This document shows, piece after piece, positions 33,896 through 44,311 of a stretch of DNA of 62,463 bases (position 1 is its first letter; each line of letters starts with the position of its first letter). The notes beneath the pieces are model-generated. The model did not search any database. It saw only the letters and a list, made by a program, of their open reading frames with translations, and was not told where the DNA came from. This DNA comes from an uncultured Oscillibacter sp. (GTDB lineage: Bacteria; Bacillota; Clostridia; Oscillospirales; Oscillospiraceae), in the NCBI GenBank assembly GCA_910577405.1, contig CAJTMG010000004.1:1-62463 (forward strand). Reading direction: 5' to 3'. Position numbers and translations under genes: made by a program.

Positions 33896-34531
33896 ATGCG
33901 CAGCGTGTTTGATATCGACGGTCCGGTCATGAGCGGCGTCATAAAAATTTTTGACTGCATCTGTCTCAGCGTTTTGTGGCTGCTGTTTTCCCTTCCCATC
34001 ATTACTATTGGGGCCTCGTCCACAGCACTGTATACAGCCGTACACCGCTATCTGCGCCGCGGGGAAGGGCATCTGCTGAACACCTTCCTCGGCGCATTCC
34101 GGGAGAATTTCAAGCGCTCCACTTTGGTATGGCTGGCCGCCGCGTGTGTGCTGGCCGTGCTGGGGACGGACGCCTTTGTACTGCGGACAATGGCCCTGGG
34201 CGGTCATCCCCTGGGACGGCTGTACTGGGCGGCGCTGCTGCTGTGCTGCTCCGCCGTCACCTGGACAACGTACCTGTTCGCCTATGCCGCCCGGTTCAAC
34301 GGCAGGGTCAAGGATGTGCTGCGGGCCAGTTTCGCGCTGATGGCCTTTCATCCGCTTCGGGCATTGGGGGTATTTTTGCCCCTGCTTGCCGGGATGCTGC
34401 TGGTCCTGACCGGGCCGGGATGGATTGCAATCGCCCCCGCCGCTGTCTGCTTGCTGAACAGTTTCACGCTGGAAAAGATATTCCTTCTGCACATGAGGCC
34501 GGAGGATGCTCAGAAGACAACGAAAGACTAA
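33896..34531 (+). CDS. YesL family (DUF624) membrane protein
   Basis: The 211-residue protein has four or five transmembrane helices. The characteristic start FDIDGPVMSGVIKIFDCICL and SLPIITIGASSTALYTAV match YesL/DUF624. These proteins accompany LplB-type sugar importers in Firmicutes. A role in transport or enzyme assembly is suspected but not shown. AGGAGG lies before the ATG at 33896. Confidence 0.9.
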   Translation: MRSVFDIDGPVMSGVIKIFDCICLSVLWLLFSLPIITIGASSTALYTAVHRYLRRGEGHLLNTFLGAFRENFKRSTLVWLAAACVLAVLGTDAFVLRTMALGGHPLGRLYWAALLLCCSAVTWTTYLFAYAARFNGRVKDVLRASFALMAFHPLRALGVFLPLLAGMLLVLTGPGWIAIAPAAVCLLNSFTLEKIFLLHMRPEDAQKTTKD

Positions 34532-34597
34532 AAACCGTCCCATTCTAAAACGGTTTCATAAATGCGATCTCAATCAACAGTTCAGGAGGAATTCATA

Positions 34598-36100
34598 ATG
34601 ATCAGTGAAGTATTACAAAAGGCCAGGGATTTTGAGTCCCAGTACGGCCCGCACATCCCTGACAGTGAACGCCCGGCCTTTCACGTTACCCCTACCATCG
34701 GCTGGATGAACGATCCCAATGGGTTCTCTGTCTATAAGGGAGAGTATCATCTCTTCTACCAATATTATCCCTATTCCAGCGAGTGGGGTCTCATGCACTG
34801 GGGCCATCTGAAGAGCAAGGACCTGATCCGTTGGGAGCGGCTTCCCGCGGCCTTGGCTCCGGACCAGGAGTATGACGCGGCAGGATGCTTTTCCGGCGGC
34901 GCGGTGGAGCTCCCGGACGGGCGGCAGATGCTTATGTATACCGGTGTGCGGCGCAGCCGTAATCCGGATGGCTTTATTCAGGAGATTCAAACCCAGTGCG
35001 TGGCTGTGGGCGATGGCACAGATTATGAAAAATTCAGCGGCAACCCGATTCTGGACGCGAAGGACTTGCCGGAGGGCGGCAGCGCCATTGATTTCCGGGA
35101 CCCAAAGGTTTGGCAGGAAGGAGACAATTTTTATGCTGTCATCGGCAACCGCACGACTGACGGCAGCGGCGCGATTCTGCTTTATAAGGGCGTGGAGGAT
35201 TTCCGGGGAGAATTTGTCCGCACACTGGACGCCTGCCACAATCAGTATGGAAAGATGTGGGAGTGTCCGGACTTCTTCCCTCTGGACGGCCGGCAGGTCC
35301 TGTTTACCAGCCCTCAGGAGATGCAGCCAGTAGGGCTTGAGTTCCACGCCGGAAATGGAACGCTGTGCCTCATCGGGGACTACGACCCGGACGGGGCTGG
35401 CTTTGTCCGTCAGAGCGCTCAGGCCATTGATTACGGTCTGGACTTCTACGCGCCTCAAACCCTCCTGACCGCGGACGGACGTCGGGTTATGATCGCCTGG
35501 ATGCAGAACTGGGCCACAATCAGCGGAAAACCGAATCACTGCCGCTGGTTTGGCCAGATGACCTTGCCCAGAGAGTTATCCATAAGGAACGGACGGCTGT
35601 ATCAGAATCCGGTGCGGGAGCTGGAGAACTACCGGGGCCAATTCGTCGCGCACCACAATATTCCTGTATGCGGAGAAATCAATCTTCCGGGCATTCAGGG
35701 CCGGGTGCTGGATATGACGGTCACGGTCCATCCTATTGGAAACGAATCCTACCGCTGGTTCCGCATCCGGGCAGCCAAGGACGGGGAGCATGAGACCATC
35801 ATACGCTACCGCCCGGACCAAGGAACGGTGAAGCTGGACCGGACCCGCAGCGGCCTGCCCCATGACATCGTACATACCAGGAGTTTCTTTGTGCGTCCCA
35901 GGGGCGGGGAGATCAAGATTCGGATCATTCTGGACCGGTTCAGCCTGGAGGTGTTCGTCAATGACGGCGAGCAGGCTGCCAGCGCTGTAATCTATACCCG
36001 TCAGGAGGCCGACGTCATCAGCTTTGAGGCCGGAGGCACGGTAATGATGGATGTGGAAAAATATGAGCTGTGTTTTGACAAAGAGGAGAACGAGGCATGA
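34598..36100 (+). CDS. GH32 beta-fructofuranosidase (sucrose-6-phosphate hydrolase-like)
   Basis: This 500-residue protein has no signal peptide, so it should split fructo-oligosaccharides or sucrose inside the cell. It is a typical five-bladed GH32 enzyme: WMNDPNG (nucleophile Asp39), FRDPK (Asp168 transition-state stabiliser) and WECPDFF (Glu222 acid/base). A C-terminal beta-sandwich holds DRFSLEVFVNDGEQ. The start at 34598 follows AGGAGG, and an upstream ATG at 34562 is rejected. It overlaps the kinase gene by 4 bp. Confidence 0.95.
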   Translation: MISEVLQKARDFESQYGPHIPDSERPAFHVTPTIGWMNDPNGFSVYKGEYHLFYQYYPYSSEWGLMHWGHLKSKDLIRWERLPAALAPDQEYDAAGCFSGGAVELPDGRQMLMYTGVRRSRNPDGFIQEIQTQCVAVGDGTDYEKFSGNPILDAKDLPEGGSAIDFRDPKVWQEGDNFYAVIGNRTTDGSGAILLYKGVEDFRGEFVRTLDACHNQYGKMWECPDFFPLDGRQVLFTSPQEMQPVGLEFHAGNGTLCLIGDYDPDGAGFVRQSAQAIDYGLDFYAPQTLLTADGRRVMIAWMQNWATISGKPNHCRWFGQMTLPRELSIRNGRLYQNPVRELENYRGQFVAHHNIPVCGEINLPGIQGRVLDMTVTVHPIGNESYRWFRIRAAKDGEHETIIRYRPDQGTVKLDRTRSGLPHDIVHTRSFFVRPRGGEIKIRIILDRFSLEVFVNDGEQAASAVIYTRQEADVISFEAGGTVMMDVEKYELCFDKEENEA

Positions 36101-37059
36101 GAGAACAGCAATTTGACGCAATATCCCTGGGCGAGCTGCTCATCGATTTTACGGAAAATGGTCTCAGCGGCCAGGGCAACACGCTTTTTGAGGCCAATCC
36201 CGGCGGCGCGCCCTGCAACGTGCTGGCTATGCTGACAAAGCTGGACCGTTCCTGCGCGTTTGTCGGCAAGGTGGGAGACGATCTCTTCGGACACGTACTG
36301 CGGGACGCGGCGGCGGAAACGGGCATCTGTATGGATTACCTGCTGTTTGACAAAAACGTCCGCACCACGCTGGCCTTTGTCAAGACATTTCCGGACGGCG
36401 ACCGGGATTTCTCCTTCTACCGGAACCCCGGCGCGGATATGTGCCTCACGGAAAATGAACTGCCTCTGGACGTGATTGCTCACAGCCGGATCTTCCATTT
36501 CGGAACCCTGTCCATGACCCATGAAGACGTGCGGAACGCTACATACAGGGCCATTGACTGCGCGAAAGAGAGCGGGGCCGTTATCTCCTTTGACCCTAAC
36601 CTTCGTCCCCCGCTCTGGGATTCCATGGAAAACGCATATGCCCAGATCGAATATGGTCTTTCCAAGTGCGACGTCCTCAAAATCGCTGACAACGAGCTGG
36701 AGTTTATGACCGGAACGGCGGATTTCGACCAGGGAGCGGCCATCCTGTGGAAAGCTCATCCCAACATCCGCCTGCTGAACGTCACTGCCGGGGCGGAGGG
36801 CAGTTATGCTTATTATGAGGGCAGGCGCGTGTTCGTCCCCGCCCACAGACTGGATGGCACCATTGAAACCACCGGCGCAGGGGACACCTTCTGTGCCTGC
36901 GTGCTGAACTACATTCTTGATCACGGCCTGTCGGGATTGACAGAGGAAAATCTGCGGGAAATGCTCGCCTTTGCCAATTCCGCCGCCGCCCTCATCACCA
37001 CCCGGAAAGGGGCTCTGCGGGTAATGCCGTCCAGAGAGGAAATCGAAACGCTGCTGTAA
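36097..37059 (+). CDS. PfkB family fructokinase
   Basis: The 320-residue ribokinase-fold protein should phosphorylate fructose to fructose-6-phosphate. Features are the N-terminal GELLIDF, the substrate motif NPGGAPCNVLAMLTKL, and the ATP/catalytic motif GAGDTF with catalytic Asp263. The coupling (ATGA overlap) to the GH32 gene makes fructose the most plausible substrate. It is the last cytoplasmic enzyme of the pathway. Confidence 0.92.
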   Translation: MREQQFDAISLGELLIDFTENGLSGQGNTLFEANPGGAPCNVLAMLTKLDRSCAFVGKVGDDLFGHVLRDAAAETGICMDYLLFDKNVRTTLAFVKTFPDGDRDFSFYRNPGADMCLTENELPLDVIAHSRIFHFGTLSMTHEDVRNATYRAIDCAKESGAVISFDPNLRPPLWDSMENAYAQIEYGLSKCDVLKIADNELEFMTGTADFDQGAAILWKAHPNIRLLNVTAGAEGSYAYYEGRRVFVPAHRLDGTIETTGAGDTFCACVLNYILDHGLSGLTEENLREMLAFANSAAALITTRKGALRVMPSREEIETLL

Positions 37060-37101
37060 CGTTTGACCCATGGCTTTACAATCATGTAGGGAGGAAAACC
37101 C

Positions 37102-40100
37102 ATGAAGACACGAAAAAGACTGGCCGCCGCCACACTGCTGGTTTCTATGCTGCTGTCCCTGTTTGGCGGCGGCTTTCCCAGCGCTGCGGCAGCACAGACG
37201 GCCACAACAGTCACCACGGACCGGGAGCTTGCCTATGACCCGCTGGCGCAGACGGCAAGCATCGCGTATGAACAGCACGAAGAGGGCTACACGGTTTCGC
37301 TGGACCGGTCAGAGGACAGTGTGACCATGAAGATCACCGCCGCGCCGGACAGTGAAAGCAGCCGCGCTCCCCAGAACGCAAGGCTGTATGTTCATACCGG
37401 CGTGACCCTCAAGCCCGGCACGGCCTACCGGGTGGGCTTTTCCCTATGGGCGGAGCAGGCGCAGCCGGAATACGCGGTCCGCTTTGACGGCGGGGCCAGG
37501 GAATCCGCCTATGGCACGCTGGACGGACGCAGCGTCAATGCGGGCGGAACGGACAAGGTTCAGTATCAGGTCACGCCCGGGACGGCAAACGGCGAGCTGG
37601 TTCTGTGCCTGCTGCTGGGAAAGACCGGGGGCAATACGTTCCGTCTCTCCAATCTCGCGGTGGAGGAGGCTCCCGGGAATGTGAGCGGCAGGAACGCAAT
37701 ACTTGTGGACGAGCTGAACTATAACGCGCCGGGGTTTATCCGCTGCTGGACTCACACCGACAGAGCGGCAAGCGTGACCTGCGATGAAACATCCGCCACG
37801 CTGAAAGTGACCAAGGGACCGCTGAAGGACGCGGAAATCTGGAAAATCAAGCTGTTTGTGGCTACGGGTTTCAAGCCTGCGGCAGGCAAAACATATCACC
37901 TCACCGCCAACGTCAGCTCCACGGCGAAGGAGAGCTTTGAGCTTTGCTACAACGAGGACGACACCGAAAAGGGCTTTGGCGCGGAATATTCCCAGCGGCT
38001 GACGGGGCAAAATCAAACCCTTGACTACATGATCCGCATTCCCAAGGATAAGACGGACCCCGGCGAGCTGATTCTCCAGTTCTCTCTGGGCAAGCTGAAA
38101 ACCGGGGACGCCGTCACCGTCAGCAACGTCCGTATTGAAGAGGCGCGGCCAAGCTACACGAGTGTTCTGTCGGAGGATTTTGCCTTTAACGAGCAGAACA
38201 CCAACATTGCAGCAATCGAACCAGTCACACGGGTAACAAGCGCGGCGGACGCCCATCCGGAAATCAACTGGGAAAGCAAAGCGGCCGTTACAAAAAGCGG
38301 CGATAAAGCAGGTGAGCTGATCGTCTCAGGTGACGGCGCGGCTCTGGAGATCTATGGCGGCGAAAATCTATGGGACGCCCGGCTTAATATTGATACAGGC
38401 ACAGAACTGACAGCAGGCGCGGCTTACCGTGTCAGCTTCAATATTCAGGCGGAGTATCCCTATTCAGAATACGAGGTTCTGTATGGCACCGCGTTGAACG
38501 GCGTGGACAACAATCAGGCTTACGGCGCGCGCAAGGGCCTTTCGCTTGCGGCCAATACGCTGACGGCCATCGAATACATCTTCACTCCGGAGGCGGACGG
38601 CGGGCTTTTGATCTCCCTCCAGGCCGGGAAGACAGGCGGAAAGTATAATGCAGTTACAGTAAGCGGCTTCAAAATTGAGAAGGTGGTTTCCGGACAGCCC
38701 AGTGAGACGGATATCGCGGACGTAAACTATCCTGATTCCTCCCCGTCTTCCGCAGATTCCTCTGAGACCTTCCGCGTCAAAAAGGCACGGTCTGGCCAGA
38801 GCCTTGCCAACAGAATGAATCTTACCGCGGAAAGAGCCGTTTCCGTGCAGTACAGCAATGGCAGTTCCTTCAGCGTCAGGGATGGTCACGGCAGCATTAC
38901 CGGCGATGGCAGTTCTGCTACCATGACCTGCGAAGATGTAACCAACAAATGGGAAAAGGGACTGTTTATCGACAGCCTCTGCAATTTGGAAGCAGGAAAA
39001 AATTATCAGGTCAGTTTCGATATTCAGACAGATGGACAGGAATTTGCCTACAATGTTTGCTATAACCGAGACGCGCACTTTGGTGATGGCAATGAAAAAG
39101 GCTTTGGAGAAAAACGTGATCTGACCGTGTCTTCCGCAAAAAGTACAGTTACGCAAATTGCTGCTGCTGCGGACGGAAAAGGCGGAAAGCTGTTCATGTT
39201 CCTTGAATTCGCAGGCGCGGATACAGGAACGAAAGTCACTGTCAGCAACATTCAGGTACATAAGCTTGAGGGAACGCCTGCTGGAGATAACCTCGCATCT
39301 CCGGTAGATTACAGCAAGTTCACTGCCAGGGACAGTAAAGGCACGATTGTCAGTGACAGCAACTCCGCCACCCTGACCTGCGCTGCTCCGGAACCCAACC
39401 CGGCAGCGTGGCAGCATGGAATATTTACCGGCGATATCTGTGAGCTTTCCGCCGGAACCAGTTATCAGGCCAGTTTCGATATCACGGCGACGGAAGAGAC
39501 TCCTTTCGAGGTCTGCTATAACAAGGACGAAGACTGGAACAGCGGCGAAGGGGCTTTCGGCAAAGAGTTTGACTTGACTGCCTCCACAGAATTGAGTACA
39601 GTCACACATACCATAACCCCGGCAGAAAACGGCAAGCTGCGGCTGCGCATTGACCTGGGGCTTGCGAAAGAAAATACGGAGGTCACAGTCAGCAGCATTC
39701 AGGTACATAAACTCGAAGAACGTCCCGTCGGTGACAACCTTGCCGAAGTGACCTATCCCGGGGAAGATAACCCGGACCCTGGCCCCGGCCCTGATCCCGA
39801 GCCAAATACCGGCTCTTTCGATGTCAGAGCGGAGGGCAGCTATACGGGCTCCATTACCGGCGATGGGCGCTCCGCCACCATGACCTGCACCGGCGGCGAC
39901 GCGGGAGAGGCATGGAAACGCGGTATGTTTACCGGAGAGGTCGCCCGTCTCTCCGCCGGAAAGAGCTATCAGGTCAGTTTCAAGGTCACGGCAGACAACA
40001 GCACTCCCTTTGAGGTCTGCTATAACAAGAATGAGGACTGGGGCGCAGGCGAAAAGGGTTTTGGCGGAGAGTACGGCCTGACCGCAGATTCAGCGCCTCT

Positions 40101-43100
40101 CACAGTCACCCATACCGTGACCGCCGACACAGACAGCACCCTGCGCCTGCGCATCGACCTGGGCCGCGCGGCGGAGGGCACGAACGTTACAATCAGCGAC
40201 ATCCAGGTGCGGGAGATTGGGTACGCCCCGGTCCCTGGTTCGGAAGAGCTTATCACAGCTTTCGGCTCCGTTTCATCGGAAGGCATTGAGGGCTACACGG
40301 CGGACCTGACAAGAAATCCTGACAGCGCGGTGCTGAAGGTCACGAAGCCCTCCACGGACGCAACAGGCTGGAAAGCAAAGCTGTTTATCCGCACGGGCAT
40401 CGTCTACAATCCAAACAAGAACTACCGCGCTCAATTTGATATCACGGCAGAGAATGCGGTCAATGAGTTCTGCGTGATTTCACAAGGTGTTCCGGACAGC
40501 GAAGACATCCGGGGGACGTGGGCGCTGACCATCGGCGAAGGTGAAACAAAGACCATCACCACAAGGCCTGTCCCTGGGAATATGGGCTCGGGCGAGCTGG
40601 TCTTGCAGCTGGAACTGGGCAATTTCGAGGGGACGGAAAACACCTTCACTGTCAGCGGCGTCAAGGTAGAAGAGGTCGGCCTGTCGGTCAGCTCTGAGTA
40701 CGACGCCAGACTCGCTTTCAACGGGGGCGCCCCCTCTGTGCAGATCAAAGATACTCCTGTGCCTGATATGATGGAGTTCTGGAAAGTAAAGCTGTTTGTC
40801 GATACAGGCGTTTACGCGGAAGAAGGCGAGACCTACCGCGTCCGTTTCGACACCTGGGCCTTTGACGATATGGACTTTGAGGTCAACTATAACCGCATTC
40901 CCGACGAGGGCGACGAGGAAGAAAGCGGTTATGGCTCCGTCTACGGCCTGCACGTCCCGCGCAACAAGGAAACTGCCATAGAGCATATTTTCACCGCATC
41001 GAAAGACGGCGTGCTGAGGCTTCAGATCATGCTGGGCAAAGTGCGGGACCCGAATACAGTCTCCGTGCGGAACCTCCAGGTAGAGCGCGTCACTTACACC
41101 CACGCCCGAAAAAGCGCTCTGCCTGCCGAAGTGGAGTACAAAGCCCCCAGCGCCGTCAGCTATTGGGTCCATGAGGATTACAGCGCGGCATTCACCGGGA
41201 CCGACAGCGCGATTACGGCAAATATCACGTCTGCTCCCGAAAATGGCGCGGAGCCTTGGAAGATCAAGCTGTTTCTTGACACCGGCGCGGCGCTTCAGGC
41301 AGGCAAATACTACAGGGTCACAGCCAACGTCAGCGCGAAATCGCCCCAGGACTATGAGATCTGCTATAACAACGGCGGCATTGAAATGGGCTATGACTCC
41401 TTGGGCGGTCTCCATCTCACAGGCGGCGAAACGCAGACGGTGGAGAAGATCGTTTCCGTTCCGGCGGGCAAGACCGATGTGAATCAGCTGATGCTCCAGT
41501 TCAACCTCGGCAAGACCAACGCGGCCAACACGGTTACCGTCAGCGGCGTAAAGGTGGAGGAAGTGCCCTTCTCGTATATCGACGCGATGCCAAAGGACTT
41601 TTCCTATACAGCAGGCCGCACGGTCAGCCTCTGGACAAATCCGGACTGCACCGCCTCTCTGGAAGCCACCGGCAACGCGGCCGCGCTTCACGTCACAAAA
41701 GTTCCTGAAACCGGCGCGGAGGTCTGGAAGGTCAAGCTGCTGGTCAACACAGGCGCGGTGCTCTCGGCGGGCAAGACCTACCTCGTCCGGGCAGACCTGC
41801 TGGCGGCAAAGGCCCAGAACTATGAGGTCTGCTTCAACAACGAGGAGACGGAAAAAGGCTTTGACGCCCTCTATAACCAGACCATCGCAGCGGGACGCAA
41901 AACGACGGTTGAGAAGCAGATTTCTGTTCCCGCCGCCATGACCGACGCGGGGGAACTGGTCCTCCAATTCTCCGTGGGCAGCGCAGCGGCAAATGACATC
42001 ACCGTCAGCAATGTTTCTGTGCAGGAGCTTAATTTTGGCGCGGACAGCGGAATTCCAGCGCCTGATACGGTTGTCAGTCTGTCCGGCGGGCCGGGGAAGC
42101 TGGAGGTCGCTCGGGAAAAGCTGTCCTATAAAATGCCGGAAAGCGGTGAAGCCACAATCACAATGGCAGGCGCGGACCTCCGGGCGGGCGATCTGTACAC
42201 CGTCACGTTCACAGCGCGGGCGGACCGTGACCTGACCGGCGCCGTTACGCTCAGGACAGCGGACGGCGGAACCGCGGTCATCTCCGCGCCATTCCAGCTG
42301 ACATCCAAGGAAACGGCGTATTCCTTCACAACCAAAGACCGTCTGGACAAGGGGGGGCTCTACGACCTTCTCTGGCAGTTTGACACCGGGGAAAATCAAA
42401 AGTCAGGCGGCGCACAGGCGGAAATCTCCGGAATCACAGTGACTTCCCCGCCGGAAACGCTGCATATCGTCCGCGGCAAACAGACTGTTACAGTCAACGG
42501 CAAAGCGGTTTCAGCGGATACCTACAATATCAACGGCAATAATTACATAAAGCTCCGGGACCTGGCTCTGCTGCTGAATGACACGGACGGTCAGTTTGTC
42601 GTTCGCTACAACAAGAAAAACAGCACCATATCCCTGACCACAGGAAAGCCTTATACCCCGGTGGGCGGCGAGCTGACGGCAGGCGAAAACCAGGCCGCAA
42701 GCTGTGTGCGAAGCTCCGCCAACGTGACGGTCAACGGCAGAGAGGTCAACTTGAAAGCCTACAACATCGGAAGGAACAATTTCTTCCGGCTCCGGGACCT
42801 CAATGAGCTGCTTGGCTTCCAGGTGGATTACGACGCGGCGAACAACGCAGCAGCCATCACGTCGCCGCCCACGCCGGAGGCTCAAGAGAAAGCCCACGCT
42901 TATGATCTCTTTTTCCTGCCCGAGACGGACGGCGAGACTCAGCCTTATGTAGGCGATACAATGCCGTTCTATGACAACGGTGTGTACTACATCTATTATC
43001 TGAAGGACGGCGGGGATTCCTATAATCACTCTGTTTACGTGGCTGAGACGAAGGATTTCGTCCATTATACGGAGCATGACAGTCCGGTGCTCTCCGCCTC

Positions 43101-44250
43101 CCGGGAGGATGTGCAGGACAACTGGATCGGCACGGGTTCGGTGGTTAAGGTGGACGGCACGTACTATTTCTTCTACACCGGCTTCAATGGCTCGGGTTCC
43201 CAGGAGTACCGGGAAAAGATCATGGTGGCGAAGGGCAGCAGTCCCACGTCCTTTGAAAAAATAGCCGGATGGGAAATCACGCCGCCCGCTGAACTGGGAC
43301 AGAAAAATGATTTCCGTGATCCTCAGGCTTATTATGACCCGGCATCCAAAACCATTTCCCTCACAATCACAGCCTCTCAGGACGGTAAAGCGAGAATCCT
43401 GAAATACACCCTGGGCAAAGACTTGCAGAGCATAAAATACGATGGAATCATTTTCACCGACCCCACCGGCGCGTTCTGGAATTTGGAGTGCAGCGACACG
43501 TTCCAGATTGGGGACAAATGGTATCTGACTTACTCCGGGCAGGAGGACACGCTCTGGTACGCCACGGCGAATTCCCGCTTCGGCCCCTACTCCAACGCTG
43601 CCCGGCTGGAAGGAAAGCTGTTCTATGCGGCAAAGCACGTGGAGGACGGAGAAAACAGCTACATGGTGGGCTGGGCCAGGCGTTCCAATTCGGCCTCGTC
43701 CACGCAGGAGGTCTCCGGCTGGGCGGGCAATATTGCGGTTCAGAAGCTCCAGCAGAAAGAGGACGGCAGCCTGACCCTCGTGCCTGTAGAAAGCGTGGTA
43801 TCCGCGTTTGAGGCACAGAAGGCCCTTGATATGCCGGAGGTTACTCTGAAAGCGGGGTCCAGCTACAGCTTTGAAAAGGCGTTTACCAGCAGTGAGCGCT
43901 TTATGCTGAAGGGAGCGTTTACTTATACGGGAACCGGCGCCTTTGGCCTCGCCTTTGACTTCAATGGCAAAGAGGAGCAATACAAGCTCATTTCCATGGA
44001 CCCGGCAGCAAACAAGCTCCGGCTGTCCTTCAACAAAGGCGCGGCGCAGATTACAGAGACCCAGGCGGCGCTGCATCCCAATCAGAAGCACTCCTTCACC
44101 TATATCCAGGACGGCTCTGTCGGCATTTTCTATCTGGACGGTGAAGCCGCGCTTACGGTCCGGCTGTACGGCGTTACAGATAAACCAATCTATTTGTTTG
44201 CAGAGAATAACAGCGTCACGTTTACATCTCTGCGGCAATATACGCTCTGA
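37102..44250 (+). CDS. Giant secreted multi-module protein with GH32-like domain
   Basis: The 2,382-residue protein starts with a signal peptide (MKTRKRLAAATLLVSMLLSL, cleavage near 33). About eleven beta-sandwich modules of 130-185 residues fill 35-1785, with recurring WKIKLFV-TG, AGKTYRV and VTVSNVKVEE patterns like CBM4/9-type modules. A Pro/Asp linker lies near 897. Residues 1786-1925 hold two copper-amine-oxidase-N-like units (LRDLALLLN, LRDLNELLG). Residues 1932-2382 are a GH32-like domain: GDT at 1951-1953, RDP at 2072-2074 and WNLEC with Glu2129, closely paralogous to the preceding lipoprotein. No LPXTG, SLH or other anchor is visible. It starts 43 bp after the kinase gene. Confidence 0.88.
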   Translation: MKTRKRLAAATLLVSMLLSLFGGGFPSAAAAQTATTVTTDRELAYDPLAQTASIAYEQHEEGYTVSLDRSEDSVTMKITAAPDSESSRAPQNARLYVHTGVTLKPGTAYRVGFSLWAEQAQPEYAVRFDGGARESAYGTLDGRSVNAGGTDKVQYQVTPGTANGELVLCLLLGKTGGNTFRLSNLAVEEAPGNVSGRNAILVDELNYNAPGFIRCWTHTDRAASVTCDETSATLKVTKGPLKDAEIWKIKLFVATGFKPAAGKTYHLTANVSSTAKESFELCYNEDDTEKGFGAEYSQRLTGQNQTLDYMIRIPKDKTDPGELILQFSLGKLKTGDAVTVSNVRIEEARPSYTSVLSEDFAFNEQNTNIAAIEPVTRVTSAADAHPEINWESKAAVTKSGDKAGELIVSGDGAALEIYGGENLWDARLNIDTGTELTAGAAYRVSFNIQAEYPYSEYEVLYGTALNGVDNNQAYGARKGLSLAANTLTAIEYIFTPEADGGLLISLQAGKTGGKYNAVTVSGFKIEKVVSGQPSETDIADVNYPDSSPSSADSSETFRVKKARSGQSLANRMNLTAERAVSVQYSNGSSFSVRDGHGSITGDGSSATMTCEDVTNKWEKGLFIDSLCNLEAGKNYQVSFDIQTDGQEFAYNVCYNRDAHFGDGNEKGFGEKRDLTVSSAKSTVTQIAAAADGKGGKLFMFLEFAGADTGTKVTVSNIQVHKLEGTPAGDNLASPVDYSKFTARDSKGTIVSDSNSATLTCAAPEPNPAAWQHGIFTGDICELSAGTSYQASFDITATEETPFEVCYNKDEDWNSGEGAFGKEFDLTASTELSTVTHTITPAENGKLRLRIDLGLAKENTEVTVSSIQVHKLEERPVGDNLAEVTYPGEDNPDPGPGPDPEPNTGSFDVRAEGSYTGSITGDGRSATMTCTGGDAGEAWKRGMFTGEVARLSAGKSYQVSFKVTADNSTPFEVCYNKNEDWGAGEKGFGGEYGLTADSAPLTVTHTVTADTDSTLRLRIDLGRAAEGTNVTISDIQVREIGYAPVPGSEELITAFGSVSSEGIEGYTADLTRNPDSAVLKVTKPSTDATGWKAKLFIRTGIVYNPNKNYRAQFDITAENAVNEFCVISQGVPDSEDIRGTWALTIGEGETKTITTRPVPGNMGSGELVLQLELGNFEGTENTFTVSGVKVEEVGLSVSSEYDARLAFNGGAPSVQIKDTPVPDMMEFWKVKLFVDTGVYAEEGETYRVRFDTWAFDDMDFEVNYNRIPDEGDEEESGYGSVYGLHVPRNKETAIEHIFTASKDGVLRLQIMLGKVRDPNTVSVRNLQVERVTYTHARKSALPAEVEYKAPSAVSYWVHEDYSAAFTGTDSAITANITSAPENGAEPWKIKLFLDTGAALQAGKYYRVTANVSAKSPQDYEICYNNGGIEMGYDSLGGLHLTGGETQTVEKIVSVPAGKTDVNQLMLQFNLGKTNAANTVTVSGVKVEEVPFSYIDAMPKDFSYTAGRTVSLWTNPDCTASLEATGNAAALHVTKVPETGAEVWKVKLLVNTGAVLSAGKTYLVRADLLAAKAQNYEVCFNNEETEKGFDALYNQTIAAGRKTTVEKQISVPAAMTDAGELVLQFSVGSAAANDITVSNVSVQELNFGADSGIPAPDTVVSLSGGPGKLEVAREKLSYKMPESGEATITMAGADLRAGDLYTVTFTARADRDLTGAVTLRTADGGTAVISAPFQLTSKETAYSFTTKDRLDKGGLYDLLWQFDTGENQKSGGAQAEISGITVTSPPETLHIVRGKQTVTVNGKAVSADTYNINGNNYIKLRDLALLLNDTDGQFVVRYNKKNSTISLTTGKPYTPVGGELTAGENQAASCVRSSANVTVNGREVNLKAYNIGRNNFFRLRDLNELLGFQVDYDAANNAAAITSPPTPEAQEKAHAYDLFFLPETDGETQPYVGDTMPFYDNGVYYIYYLKDGGDSYNHSVYVAETKDFVHYTEHDSPVLSASREDVQDNWIGTGSVVKVDGTYYFFYTGFNGSGSQEYREKIMVAKGSSPTSFEKIAGWEITPPAELGQKNDFRDPQAYYDPASKTISLTITASQDGKARILKYTLGKDLQSIKYDGIIFTDPTGAFWNLECSDTFQIGDKWYLTYSGQEDTLWYATANSRFGPYSNAARLEGKLFYAAKHVEDGENSYMVGWARRSNSASSTQEVSGWAGNIAVQKLQQKEDGSLTLVPVESVVSAFEAQKALDMPEVTLKAGSSYSFEKAFTSSERFMLKGAFTYTGTGAFGLAFDFNGKEEQYKLISMDPAANKLRLSFNKGAAQITETQAALHPNQKHSFTYIQDGSVGIFYLDGEAALTVRLYGVTDKPIYLFAENNSVTFTSLRQYTL

Positions 44251-44311
44251 CTGCCTCTGGATTCCTGAGTCTGTCAAAAAATCATCCCTCTGATCTCTGC
44301 CTCTTTTGTAC

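Noticed and set aside
32249..34543. 764-residue minus-strand ORF opposite the GH32-like lipoprotein and YesL genes
   Set aside because: Shadow of GC-rich coding sequence. The plus-strand frame has signal peptides, motifs and ribosome binding sites; the antisense frame has none.
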